Below are positions 32,456-43,849 of a DNA stretch of 64,000 nt, piece by piece; the first letter of the stretch is position 1, and each line of letters starts with the position of its first letter. The position numbers were made by a program, and so were the translations under genes. The DNA comes from Dastarcus helophoroides (taxonomy: Eukaryota; Arthropoda; Insecta; Coleoptera; Bothrideridae), in assembly GCA_028583605.1 (NCBI GenBank), contig CM053327.1, positions 3,348,001 to 3,412,000 on the forward strand, in the 5' to 3' direction. The notes under the pieces are model-generated. The model was not told the origin of the DNA and did not search any database. It saw only the letters and a program-made list of their open reading frames with translations.

Positions 32456-35400
32456 TTCCCTGTCTTAATATTCCTACTTTTTACAACAAATTTTTACTTA
32501 TTTCAAATTTTCGACTATTTTTAAAATTTTGACTTTTTCAAAACTTGACATCATTTCGTAAAAAACTTCCGCTTTTGTTTAAATTTTCGGTTCTTTTTAT
32601 AAAATTTTAAACTATTTATAAAAATTTGAGTTGTTAAAAATTAAATTTTTTTGAACATGTAGAGTTGAAAAGTTGAAATTTTTTACGGTTTTATTCCAGA
32701 ATGAAGACTTCTTTAACCTAAATCTGCACTTTTTCTTAAACCTCGATGTTTTTCAAAATTTTTACTTATTTAAAATGTCGGCCTCAACTTCTGAAAGGTT
32801 GGATCTTTTCTAAAGTTTCGACCTTTTTTAAAATTTCAGAAATTTAAATTTTTTCGAAAAATACAATGTTTTTTTAACATCTCAACTTTATTGATAACTT
32901 CGATATTTTTTATTCAAATTTTTGATTGTTTTTTTTTTCAATTCCCGACTTTTTGGCAAATTTCTTTTTTAAAACCTTCGTTTTTTTTTCAATTTTAAAT
33001 GTTCATATTAAAATTTCGAAATTTTTCAAAATTTGGACTCATTTTCAAGTTTCCGCACTTATTTCCAAAATTTTAAGTTTTTTTTTTAAATGCCTATTCA
33101 AATTTTTGACCATTTTTAAAAAATTATCTATTTTTCCATTAAGTTGACTTTTTCGAAAAACTTATTTCAAACTCTTTTTTGAAACATTTTATAAATTTCG
33201 AATATTTTTGAAAATTCTCCCATTGTTCAATATTTTGATTTTTTGAATTCATACAATTTTTTTTCAGAATTTTAACTTTTTTAAAGATTTCGACATTTTT
33301 CTTTAAAATTTATATGTTTTTTTCAAAGTGTTTCTTTTATGGAAAATTGGGCATTTTTAAAATTGCGACATTTTTTAAATATTCGTCTATTATTCAAAAT
33401 GTTGAGAATTTTTCTGTTTTTTGTTTTTTGAAAATTTAGATTTTTTAAATTGCATGGCATTTTTAAGACTACATTTTTCCGGAAGGTTTTCGATTTTTGT
33501 AAAATTTCACTTATTTTGACATTTTTACCTGTTTCAGCATTTCGACTCTTGAAAAATTAAATACGATTTTTTTCTAAAACTCCAATATTTCTGAAAATTT
33601 TTACTTTTTATGAAAATTTCTCCATTTTCAAAATTTTTAATTTTTGGAAAATATTTGGATTTATTTAACATTTTAACTTTATTGAAACATTTTGACTCTA
33701 AAATTTCGACTTTTCCAAAAATTTGGAATTTTTTGAACACCTCGCATTATTTTTTAATTTTCTAAAATAGTCACTTGAGAATATTACATAAAAATGTTAA
33801 AGCTTTTAAAGAAAATCTGATTTAAAAAAAACAAATATTTAAAAAGTGAAAACTTTCAAAAAAGTAAACATTTTAAACATTTAAAATCTTAAAATTAATT
33901 AATTTCTTAGGAATTTTTTAAAATGTTAAGGTTTTAAATATAAATATATCTTTCAAATACCTTCCAAATCTTTAAACTGTGAAACCTTGAAAAAAATTTG
34001 AAAAAAGTCAAAATTTTAAAGAACGTGGAAATTCTTCAGCCAAATCCAGAAGCGTCAAATTTTTGAAAAATGTCTAAGCTTTCATAGAAAATAAAAACTT
34101 TTAAAAAACTAAGAAATTTAAATAAAATTAACATTCTAAAAATGACCAAATTTTAGAAAAACAAATTTCAATTTTAAAAAATAGTCTAGAATTTAAAAAA
34201 TATTCGAAATTATGAAAAAATGTTGAGATTTAAAGAAAATAAAGAATTTTCAGAAAAATCTCCTAAGAACCTAAATTTTTGAAAATCCCAAATTCCGAAA
34301 AGAAGGCAAAATTATCAAAAATTTCGAATATTCTATTAGCTAAACCGTTGAGAAAAAAGGTAAAAAGTCACAAATCTCAAAAAGAAATTCAATTTAAAAA
34401 AAAGTCAAAGTTTTCAAATAAAATTAACATTTTCAAAAAAAGTCAATATGTTGAAAAAAATTGATATTATGAAAAAGGTTAACATTTTATAGGTGAATAA
34501 AAAACCTTAAAAAGCAACGAAATTTTTGCAAAATAATCCTACATTTTAACAAGCATTGATTTAGAAAAATCGATATTTTCACATAACAACAAAATGGGAA
34601 AAAGAAAATTTTTGAAAGTCAAAATTTCGAAATTTTTCGGAATTTTGATACAAAATTAGGATTTATAAAATATCAAACTTTAGAAAAATAGTATCAACAT
34701 TTTGAAAATATACTGTTAAGAGTTGACCTTTGTAAAAATATCAAAGATTTTGATAAAGCAAAGAAATTTTCAAAAAAACTTTTAGAAAAGTTGGAATTTT
34801 GGAAAATAATTCGAATTTCAAAAAACAAGTAATCAAAATTTGGAGGAAATGTGGAGATTTAGAAAAGTGGAGCATTTTCATTTAAATTTTCAAGAAACGC
34901 CGAAATTTTTAAAGAGCCCAAGTATTGAAGAAAAATAAAAATTATCAAAAAATTCTAAACTTCCAAAAAAACTAGAAATGAAAAGTAGAAATGTGTAAAG
35001 AACCAGTTAGATAAAATTAAAAAAAAAATTAAGGTTTTTTTGTATAAATTCAAAAGTTTGAACATTTTCAAAAAGATTGAAATTTTGAAAATACATCGAA
35101 ATTTTCTAAAATGACCGATTTTTTTTTAATGCTGTAAAAAGTCAGTGCTTTGATTAAGTTCAAATTTATAAAACAAATTTAAACTTTTAAAACCAGCGAG
35201 AGTAGGAAAAATATTAGAATTTTGTAAAATAATTCAAGATGTCAAAACAACTCGAATCGAATAAAGTCGAAATGTTAAAGAAATTTTAAAAAAAATTTAA
35301 ATTTTTCAAAAAAGGTAGACATTTTTGGAAAAGTCAAACTTTAAATAGAGCTTAAATTTTAAAAAATTAAAAATTTTAGGAGTGAAAATTTGGAAAAAAC

Positions 35401-35935
35401 GTCGGAAATTTCAACAAATTTAAAAATGTATATTTTTAAAAGCCAAAATTAAAAAAAAACTTTTTTATAAAGACCGAGATTTAAAAAAGTTGAAATTTAA
35501 AAAAGTTAATAGTCCTAAAAAACGCAACCTTTGACAGGAAGTCGAAATTTTCAGAAAAAAATTTGAAATACAATCATGAATTTGAAAAAAAAAACAATTT
35601 TTCAAAATATTGGACATTTAAAAAAATTTTCGTTATCAAGCTTTTCAAAAAGTCTAGAATTTTTAAAAGAGAAAGATTTTTAAAAAATTCGAAATTATCA
35701 GTAAGGTCGAAATTTTCAGAAAAGTAAAATTTTGAAAAAATTAGAAATCTTGAATAGTTAAAAATGTATGAAAAAATGTCGAAGCGAAAGTTTTGAAGAA
35801 GTTAAAATTTTGATGTCGAAAATTATAGAAAAATTCATTAAAAAAACTCGACATTCTAATTTTTCCAGAGAAGTAAAACTTTCAGAAATTTCACATTAAA
35901 AAATTGAAATGGTTAAAAAGTAACATTTTTCATGA
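32456..35935. repeat. Filler with sharp T-to-A polarity switch
   Basis: The plus strand is T-rich to about 33770, then A-rich to about 35930. The word set on the right (AAAGTCGAAATTTTC) is the complement of that on the left (GAAAATTTCGACTTT). Taken together the two halves have foldback character, but base-for-base pairing was not verified. Small K/N-rich or F-rich ORFs here are composition artefacts. Confidence 0.55.
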
Positions 35936-35991
35936 TTGGCTGTTCGACAGATTGAAAACAATAAAAAAAAATCGTAATTTTCATTAGTGCA

Positions 35992-36192
35992 GAAAACCGA
36001 AAACCGAAAACCGGAAACAGGAAACCGAAAACCGGAAACCGGGAACCGAAAACCGAAAGCCGAAAACCGAAAATCGAAAACCGAAAACCGAAAACTGAAA
36101 ACTGACAACTGAAAACTGAAAATAAAGAACTGAAAACTGAAAAATTGAAACTGAAAATCGTGAAAAATAAAAATTGAAAACTGAAAGCTGAG
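35992..36192 (+). repeat. (ACCGAAA)n heptamer minisatellite
   Basis: About 25-28 heptamer units. The left two-thirds is mainly ACCGAAA with ACCGGAA variants, and the right part becomes ACTGAAA. The change is a CpG-to-TpG transition in most right-hand units. The two minus ORFs covering it (35896-36346) translate as FxFSVF/GFRFSVF repeats and are artefacts of the array. Confidence 0.85.
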
Positions 36193-36805
36193 ATAAGGCA
36201 ATATTTTCAATATATTTAAAATTTGCAAAAAGACTAATTTTACTAAAAAAAACTAAATGTTTAGTCGAAATTTTTAAAATTTCGTGGAAAAGTAGAAAAT
36301 TTTCCTTAAAATGTCGGTTTTCTTGAAATTTTCCTATTTTCTCCAAGTTAGATCAATGTGGTATCAAAAAGTAAAAATGTCGAGAAAAATATTTTTCGTA
36401 AATTTCTACAAAAAAATTTCTTGTAAACTCAATTTTTTTGCTAAAATTTAAATAATGACCCTATTGGAATAAAAAAGTTTTCTAGAAGAAGATTTTTGGA
36501 AACTGACATTTTCTCTCAAAATTCGATAACTTTTTCTGCAAATTGCGACTTTTTGTCACAATATTCGATGCTTGGAAATATTTTGACACTTCGAATTTTT
36601 AACATTTTTTGAGATTTTCCGAAAGGTCGGGTTTTTATTTTAAATTTGGGTTTCTAAAAATGTCAACTTTTCCAAAATTGGGTTTTTTTCTCGAAATTCA
36701 CCGCTTTCGAAATTAGGACATTATTCTTGTAGATTATACTTTTTTCTCAAAATTAAACTTTCTCTTGGAAATTCTGAATTTATTTATGGAAATTTTCTCT
36801 AAAGC
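36193..36805. repeat. T-polar filler block
   Basis: After the heptamer array the sequence is A/T-rich and T-polar up to the PLE boundary. No gene. Confidence 0.5.
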
Positions 36806-37060
36806 ATTGAACTAAACACTGTGGCTTGTGATTAAGTCCAAAGAAGGTTTCACCCCTTTACCACATCGGCAATTAAATAAATAATTACGCGATACTTATT
36901 TCACCAGCAGAATTGGCATTTTCAAGCGCACTAATCTTAAACGATTAGCAAAAGATGCATCGACGTCATCTGCATTGAGATTCAAATCGATACTGGCGGC
37001 CTTTTGCTTTCTTTCCTATTTCTAATTGTTTAACACATCTGGTGCATGCAATTTTGACCT
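36806..37060 (-). mobile_element. PLE A pseudo-LTR, 3' copy
   Basis: A direct repeat of 39406-39655 with about 95% identity by eye. Both begin AAAGCA(C/T)TGAACTAAACACTG and run through GTCCAAAGAAGGTTTCACCC and GATGCAT(C/T)GACGTCATCTGC. Direct pseudo-LTRs flanking the ORF are a PLE hallmark. It contains a hammerhead-like motif at 36886-36930. Confidence 0.85.
36886..36930 (-). ncRNA. Hammerhead-like motif, PLE A 3' pLTR
   Basis: On the minus strand TGCGC (stem I), TTGAAAA, T, GCCAA-TTCTG-CTGGT (stem II), GAAA, TAAGTAT, C, GCGTA (stem I). It keeps five stem I pairs. The ATACGTAT palindrome of the other copies is broken here (TAAGTAT), and stem II has one G-T pair and one mismatch. Confidence 0.4.
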
Positions 37061-39403
37061 GCCACAAATAGCCTTCAATAAACTGGTGGCCGCCAATGAT
37101 CTCCGTTAAGGGTAACTGGCCTCTGATTGATACAAATTGTTTCATATGCATCAAGTTCTCTGCTAATTGTGACCGATCTTAACAATTTTAAATTTTCAAT
37201 GTTAATTTTGTGTCCTGTATTTATCATATGTAGGGCGACACTTGATTTTTCTTCTCTATTGTATCTAAAATGAGCGATATGTTCTTTAAATCTGGTTTCA
37301 ATGGATCTCTTGGTCTGTCCAACATATGATAAATTACAATTGTTACAGCTTATTTCGTAAATTCCGGAATTCTCAAGCTTGTCCAATTAATCTTTAGCAT
37401 TACCCAAATTATTGCGGAGACTGTTATTGGCTGTGTACACTACTTTTACGTTGTTTTCTTTTAAAACTTTATTAATTTTATTAGTGATATTTGGGTAAAA
37501 TGGTAATTTCACAACGGTTGTAGGAGTATTATCTTTAGATTGGTCAAGCTTAGAGCAATCCTGAATTATTTTCTTAAATCTACATTTTCTTAACATGTTG
37601 TTTACTGTTTCTACGGGGAAACCATTAAAAATCACAACATCTTTAATGTAAGCTAATTCTTTTGTATATCTGAATTTACTTAGAGGAACATTTAAAAGTC
37701 TGTTGATTAAAAAACGTATACTTGCTAATTTCTGTTGTGGACAATGATTAGAATCAGCTGTGATAAAGCGATTTGTATTGGTTTCTTTTCTATATATGTA
37801 TATCGAACTCTAAATTATTTTTATTTCTGATAACCAAGATATCTAAAAACGGGAGTAATCCATTGGTTTCTTTTTCAAATGTAAAGTTAATTGAATTGTA
37901 TTTTGAGTTTAACTTATCAACGAAATCTTGAACTTCATATTTACTGGTGTCAAAAACTGCAAAAATGTCGTCTACGTATCGTATCCAAATTCGAGGAAAG
38001 TTTATTAATTCATTTTTGATTTCTTGTTCAAAATTGTCCATGAAAAGATTTGCTAGAAATGGACTTAATGGATTTCCCATGGCAGTACCATTTGTTTGTT
38101 TATAAAATTTATTGTCAAACTGGAAGACGTTGTGTTTCATGCATAATGAAGTTAGAGTTAAATATTCTGAAATTACTTCTTTGTCTATTTGATTAAATGT
38201 CAAGAGTTCTTCTAAATAATTTAAAGTTTCGGCTATTGGTACGCTGGGAAAAAGTGAAGTTACATCAAAAGATACCAAAATTTCTGTGGGTGACAAGGTC
38301 AAATCTTTAATTTTTTTTATAAATTCAGTAGTGTTTTTAATTGAAAATGATGCATTATTGTTCTGAAGTTTTACGAATTCATTGTTAAGCCATTTTGCTA
38401 ATTGGTAAGTGGGTGCGGTTACACCTGAAACAATTGGTCTCATTGAATTTCCCGGCTTATGAATTTTTGGTAAACAATACAATCTGGGGATCAATGGATT
38501 ACTCGAGTTAATTTTGTATTTTATTGGGTTGGTAATAAGATTGTTGCATTTCTTTATAGCATCTTTGAATTCTTTAATCATTTTTGGTAATGGATTCTTT
38601 GCTATTCTCTCATATGGTCCACTTTCAATTAAATTGTTTACTCTATTTTTATAATCAGGTTTATCCAATACAACAATCTTATTGCCTTTGTCAGCTTTTA
38701 AATAGTAGCAATCTTTCTTTTTTAAGTTTTTAATTATGTGGTTCTGATTACTATTAATTCGATGTTCTTTGTTAGTTTCAATAATCTTTTTACTTTGTTC
38801 TCTAATTATATTCTTACTTGGTTCATTTAATTTTGAAATTCCCGATTCGATTCCGACGCAAATTTGTTCGATGGGTGCTTTTACAAAAGGTGTATTGAAT
38901 TTAAGTCCTTTATTTAAAAGTTCTAATTCTTTAGCATCAAAAACTTGTTTAGAGAGATTTACTACTATGTTAGTGTTTTTCGAAGGAGAAGGTTTATTAC
39001 TTTGTGTTTTGTGCTTTAAAATATTTTGCAGTTTTCTTTCATGAATTTCAATTTTCTTCTTGATTTTATACTCTATATTTTCAAACATTCTTCTTTGAAA
39101 AGCACTAAATTCTTCGTATTCTTCTTCGTTGAGTTTGTATGTTAGTTTTTTGTACAAGTTGTATGAGTTAATTTCATGCCTTGTTCTGTTAGTGTAATGA
39201 CGTTTAATTTCTAAATATAGCCACTTTGCTGCTGTTACTATCTTATTTTCAAAGGGACAATTTTTACTCGTAGTTACTTTAATGAATTTAGGAAAAATCG
39301 AGAGGTTCAGGCATCGTTTTAGAAATTTAATGTCTGCACTTGTGCTGCGGATCTTAAAACTAAGCTTACGATACTGGTTCAGTAGTGTTGACCGGGAAGC
39401 CAT
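37061..39403 (-). pseudogene. PLE A reverse transcriptase-GIY-YIG polyprotein
   Basis: A nearly intact Penelope-type polyprotein. The frame open to 37790 carries the RT. The upstream GTG would add two residues, and I take the ATG at 39403 (MASRS) as the start. Using numbering from the longer frame, conserved blocks are KADKGNKIVVLDK (about 239-250), PRLYCLPKIHKP (308-319), motif A SFDVTSLFPS (380-389), motif B TNGTAMGNPLSP (439-450) and the intact catalytic YVDD (478-481). A short indel near 37800 shifts the frame. The linker (HCPQQKLASIRFL) and the GIY-YIG nuclease (GIYEISCNNC, YVGQTKRS, RFKEH) continue in shifted frames. An AAA-to-TAA stop near 37390 and a 7-bp deletion near 37097 also break it. 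In the intact protein the RT would copy RNA and the GIY-YIG domain would nick target DNA. Confidence 0.93.
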
Positions 39404-39660
39404 ATTCACTAAAGCACTGAACTAAACACTGTGGCTTGTGATTAAGTCCAAAGAAGGTTTCACCCCTTTACCACATCGGCAATTAAATAAATAATTACGC
39501 GATACGTATTTCGCCAGCAGAACTGGCATTTTCAAGCGCACTAATCTTAAACGATTAGCAAAAGATGCATTGACGTCATCTGCATTGAGATTCAAATCGA
39601 TACTGGAGGTCTTTTGCTTTCTTTCCTATTTCTAATTGTTTAACACATCTGTTTAACACA
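39404..39660 (-). mobile_element. PLE A pseudo-LTR, 5' copy
   Basis: This direct repeat of 36806-37060 lies immediately upstream of the RT ATG, so it probably supplies the 5' UTR. Its distal end overlaps the end of the coding frame, including the region encoding the final asparagines and TAG. It carries the most complete PLE A hammerhead-like motif (39496-39540). It abuts the inverted copy at about 39661 through a CATCTGTTTAACACATATCT junction. Confidence 0.85.
39496..39540 (-). ncRNA. Hammerhead-like motif, PLE A 5' pLTR
   Basis: Order on the minus strand: TGCGC, TTGAAAA, T, GCCAG-TTCTG-CTGGC, GAAA, TACGTAT, C, GCGTA. Stem I gives five pairs (one G-T). Stem II gives five perfect pairs. Stem III is the self-complementary ATACGTAT, which could pair between two molecules. 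The core TTGAAAA departs from consensus CTGANGA at C3 and G8, and one extra base precedes stem II. PLE pseudo-LTRs are known to carry hammerhead ribozymes. Activity of this variant is doubtful. Confidence 0.5.
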
Positions 39661-40187
39661 TATCTAAAGATAATACTCCTACAACCGTTGTGAAATTACC
39701 ATTTTACCCAAATATCACTAATAAAATTAATAAAGTTTTAAAAGAAAACAACGTAAAAGTAGTGTACACAGCCAGTAACAGTCTCCGCAATAATTTGGGT
39801 AATGCTAAAGATAAATTGGACAAGCTTGAGAATTCCGGAATTTGCGAAATAAGCTGCAACAATTGTAATTTATCATATGTTGGACAGACCAAGAGATCCA
39901 TTAAAACCAGATTTAAAGAACATATCGCTCATTTTAGATACAATAGAGAAGAAAAATCAAGTGTCGCCCTACATATGATAAATACAGGACACAAAATTAA
40001 CATTGAAAATTTAAAATTGTTAAGATCGGTCACAAATAGCAGAGAACTTGATGCATATGAAACAATTTGTATCAATCAGAGGCCAGTTACCCTTAACGGA
40101 GATAAAGGACCATTGGCGGCCTCCAGTTTATTGAAGGCTATTTGTGGCAGGTCAAAATTGCATGTACCAGATGTGTTAAACAATTAG
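39661..40187 (+). pseudogene. Inverted PLE A copy: GIY-YIG endonuclease part
   Basis: This is a head-to-head partial copy of the same element, starting in the linker (KLPFYPNITNKINKVL) and uninterrupted to the TAG at 40187. It preserves AKDKLDKLENS where the minus copy has a stop. It also keeps the GIY-YIG core (YVGQTKRS, RFKEHIAHF, NQRPVTLNGD) and a C-terminus with AICGRSKLHVPD. In the minus copy a 7-bp deletion has destroyed that C-terminus. The first GIY is GIC here. Lacking an RT, it cannot be autonomous. 5'-truncated inverted partners are common in PLE insertions. Confidence 0.9.
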
Positions 40188-40377
40188 AAATAGGAAAGAA
40201 AGCAAAAGACCGCCAGTATCGATTTGAATCTCAATGCAGATGACGTCGATGCATCTTTTGCTAATCGTTTAAGATTAGTGCGCTTGAAAATGCCAGTTCT
40301 GCTGGCGAAATACGTATGGCGTAATTATTTATTTAATTGCCGATGTGGTAAAGGGGTGAAACCTTCTTTGGACTTAT
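40188..40377 (+). mobile_element. PLE A pseudo-LTR, inverted copy
   Basis: This is the reverse complement of the other two pseudo-LTRs up to CTTCTTTGGACTTA, where homology stops and T-polar filler starts, so its last 40 or so bases are missing. It contains a third hammerhead-like motif. Confidence 0.85.
40279..40323 (+). ncRNA. Hammerhead-like motif, inverted PLE A copy
   Basis: The layout is the same as at 39496-39540, with perfect stem II (GCCAG/CTGGC), GAAA and TACGTAT. The cleavage-site base equivalent to C17 is G here, which would abolish self-cleavage if the hammerhead model is right. Confidence 0.45.
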
Positions 40378-41390
40378 GGAAATTTTGATCGTTTTTTTTA
40401 CATTTTGACGGTATTATTTAAAAATTACTAATTTGTTCGAAATCCATTATTTTAATATTCGGCCTTTACTAATTTTTGGTTGTACTGTGTACTATAAAAT
40501 GCGATGTCTCCAACTACAGTGGACAATTTGTTCAAAATTTAAACCTTTTCTGAAAATTACATCTCTTTTTTTCATAAAATTCGATCTTTAAAAACATTAT
40601 TTTTTCTTATTTTCAACATTTTTCAAAGTTTTTCAATAGGTTTGGTGTTTATTTTAAATTTGCTTTTCTAAAAATTCCAACTTTTTAAAATAATGTTTTT
40701 TTTTCTCTTAATTTGTCCCTTGCGAAATTATCTGTAAAAATTCCACCTTTTTTACTCAAAATTGAACTGAAATTTAAAATTTTCTTCAAAAAAATTCGAC
40801 CTTTTTTTCGAGATTTAGACAGTATTTTTCAAAATCGTTATTCTGCTCTTTGAAATCGAATTTTTTTTGAATTTTTTAATATCTGGCTTTTTCTAAAAAC
40901 TTTTTTTATTTTAATTTGACTTTCCAAAAAGTTCATGTTTTTCAAAATTTGTGTTAAATCTCGAAAATTTGACCTGTACTTCAAAATGCGATGTTTCTGA
41001 TATCTTTTTCTTATAATGGAACATTTTATCAAAATTTCGACTTTTTTTTTAAATTCTTTATTTTTTCAAAATTGGATAAACATTTTGATAAAAATCCAAA
41101 TATTTTGAAAATTAATTTTTAAGAAACTTCGCGAAAAAATTTCTTGTGAATTTCAAGATGACAAAATTGAAATAAAGCAAAAATTCTAAAAGAAACATTT
41201 TATAGGGCTGATTTTTTTAAAATTAAACTTGCAGTTAGTCTGACAATTGCGACTCTTTTCATAAAATTCGACTTTTAAAAACTTTGACTTTTCCGAAAGG
41301 TTCGGTTTTTCTTTTAGATTCACTTTTCTGTTTTCCCAAAGTGTGGCTCCATTTTCAAATTTTTAATTTAATCTAGGAATCCGATCCTCC
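40378..41390. repeat. T-polar filler block
   Basis: T-rich low-complexity sequence. It probably continues the block at 36.2-36.8 kb, with the PLE inserted between. No gene. A TA-rich stretch at 40440-40530 is less regular. Confidence 0.5.
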
Positions 41391-42244
41391 AGTTAAAGGA
41401 AAATATCTCAGCCGCAAAGTTTTGCGGTTTTCCTTTTTTTTTTCATCAACTTTTCAGAATGATTGTGGTCACTCTGACTGGTTTTTTATAAGAACACCCA
41501 TGATACTCCATAGACAACTATTATGTCACTTGATGCAAAGCCCAAAAAGCACTCAAACTTAATTATATATCTTCTCAAAGTATTTACTTATTCCATTCAG
41601 GCAAACCCGACGAATGGGATTTCTAAATTTATAGAGATTTTCAAAGTTCTTATCTCCGGATAAATCATCGCAGAGAATAACTTCCTGCAACTTTCTAAGA
41701 AGTGCCTATTTTAAATTCTATTTGAAATCACAAAACTATTTCAGGTAAGATACGTTAGTCTTTTGTGAGATATATATTACACTGTGTAAGCACCCTATTC
41801 AAACGTCGAGGTGCTAATGTAAAATATGAATAAAATTTCTGTTAGCGGAGCACATATCCTTTTAGCTAAGGCGGTTTCAGGCGAAGATCAGAGTGATACG
41901 TTAGGCGTTGGGTAATTTAATTCTCGTTGCCCTGAATAATGTTTTTAGTGTCTCACTTAAATATTTCACCCAATTTTAACCTTTATTAGAAATCCTAATA
42001 CCAGAGTTAGAAAATCAGATTCCACACCATATAAATATACAAATTATCCATATAGGCCATGTACGCAATTGCCTATCAATACTCACAATTGGCTGTTAAT
42101 GTTCCCTTCAATTTTTTGTACTTCTGCGCGATGTAAAATTGAATGTAAGCAAATATTATAAAATAAAAAACAAAATACCTAATTATTCCATAATAAACCA
42201 GAACTTACTGAATTTTTTTTTAAATTACTAGCTGTGTGTCACCC
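41391..42244. other. Single-copy region
   Basis: Complex sequence with a small CCGCAAAGTTTTGCGG hairpin at 41411-41426. It contains no long ORF, no recognised domain and no partner in the window. Confidence 0.4.
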
Positions 42245-42854
42245 GATTTTTCTTAATTTCGACATTTTTGCAAAATTTCGATTTTTTGAAATTTTGCCTT
42301 TTTAAACTTTCTTTTTTTCCAAAATTTTGTCTTCTAAAAAATTTGCTTTTCACAATTCCGGTTTTTGTTTCAAGTTTGGTGTTTTTTAAAAATACTAAAC
42401 TTTAAAAACGTCGAGTTTTGAATGGTTCAAATTTTTTCTAAAATTTCGATTGTATTTTAAAATTTCGACTTTTCTATCAATTTCAAAATATCATTTAATC
42501 GAAATTTTGGAAAAAAGAAACATTTCAAAATTTCGTCTCTTTTTTTTTAAATTTCAACTTCATCCAAAATTTGGATACTTTTCAATATTTTAACTTTTTT
42601 TAAACTTTTTGACTTCCTATTTGTTCTTAAAGGCTTTCGATTTCTCGACTTATCGACGTTTTTTTTAAATCCTTACTTTTTAAAAAATTCGTTTTTTAAT
42701 TTCAACTTTTTAAATTTTGATTTTATTTCCGAAAAACCTTTACTGTCTCTTTTAGACGAAAATGTTTATCTTTCGACTATTTATAACATTTTGATTTTCG
42801 AAAATTTCAAATCTCTTTCAAAATTTGACTATGAAAAGTTTTGATACCGTAAAA
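42245..42854. repeat. T-polar filler block
   Basis: T-rich low-complexity sequence of the same word type as elsewhere. No gene. Confidence 0.5.
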
Positions 42855-42915
42855 TTGCCTTACTTCGGCCAGGTCGGGTAACTTTGGCCAGGCCGGGTAA
42901 CTTCGACCATTTTTA
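42855..42915. repeat. 19-bp tandem repeat, ~2.5 units
   Basis: TTCGGCCAGGTCGGGTAAC, then TTTGGCCAGGCCGGGTAAC, then TTCGACCA. The GC-rich units stand out sharply from the filler and may be the subterminal part of an unrecognised element. Confidence 0.65.
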
Positions 42916-43849
42916 ATTTTTGCAGAAATACGAGTAACGGACTCTATTGATCACTGAAGAGATTTTTGAAAATTACGTATTGCGTTGGCTTGCTTATAAC
43001 AGAACCTTCCCTTCTTTATGATTTCTTTATAGTTACTACTGGCGTTCAACAAAAAATTTTGCAAATTTAAGTGTTTATTCGCTTGTTTTCGTTCTTGAAG
43101 CAACAAACTATCCCACGCACATGAGTAAGGTCGAATTTTTAAGATGTTGGATTTTTTTAAATTTCGATTTCATTTCAATTGATAATTTTTCAAAATTTCG
43201 ACTTCTTGTCAAAAATTGGTCTTCTTTAAAACTTTCGATTTTATCTCAATATTTTAACTGTTTTCAAAGTTGTTACTTTTTTCAAAACGCCGACTTTTCT
43301 TAGGAGTCTTCTTTTCTTAAAATATTTTTCTATTTCAAAATATCGTTTTTTTGAAAATGTTTACTTTCCTGAAAATTTAAGCCTTTTTTCGCTATTTAAA
43401 AAAAGTTCGTCTTATAATTTTTCTAAGTTTCAAAATCTTTTCAAAATTTTGACCATTTTTGAATTTTTTAAATTTTCCATTATTTTCAAAATTTCAAATT
43501 CTCGAAACTTTGGTTTTTTAAAAACTTCTAAAGATTCCCCAATTTTTTTAAGCCTTGACTATCAAATTAACCATTTTTAACAATTTTCACTATTTACCAA
43601 AACTTTATTTCCTTTTTAACTTTAAATTTGTAAACGCTATTTTTAAATTTTTTATTTTTTCACAATATTGACTTTTTCAAACTTAAAATGAAAATTTCGC
43701 CAATTTTTAAAATAACGACCTATTTCTAGAAGATTCTTGCTTCAAAAGCTTTACCTTTGTTCAAAATTCCAATTCCTTGCAAATGGCTCCAAAATTTCGA
43801 CTCGTTTTGAAAATTTCGACTATTTTTCAAAATTTCAATATTTTCGAAA
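42916..43849. repeat. Spacer then T-polar filler
   Basis: 42916-43120 is complex single-copy sequence. From 43125 T-polar filler resumes. No gene. Confidence 0.4.

Noticed and set aside
35896..36346. Minus ORFs of 110 and 120 codons with FxFSVF repeats
   Set aside because: They are translations of the ACCGAAA/ACTGAAA heptamer array in two frames, with no protein-level evidence.
38769..39044. 91-codon plus ORF
   Set aside because: Antisense shadow of the intact PLE reverse transcriptase frame.
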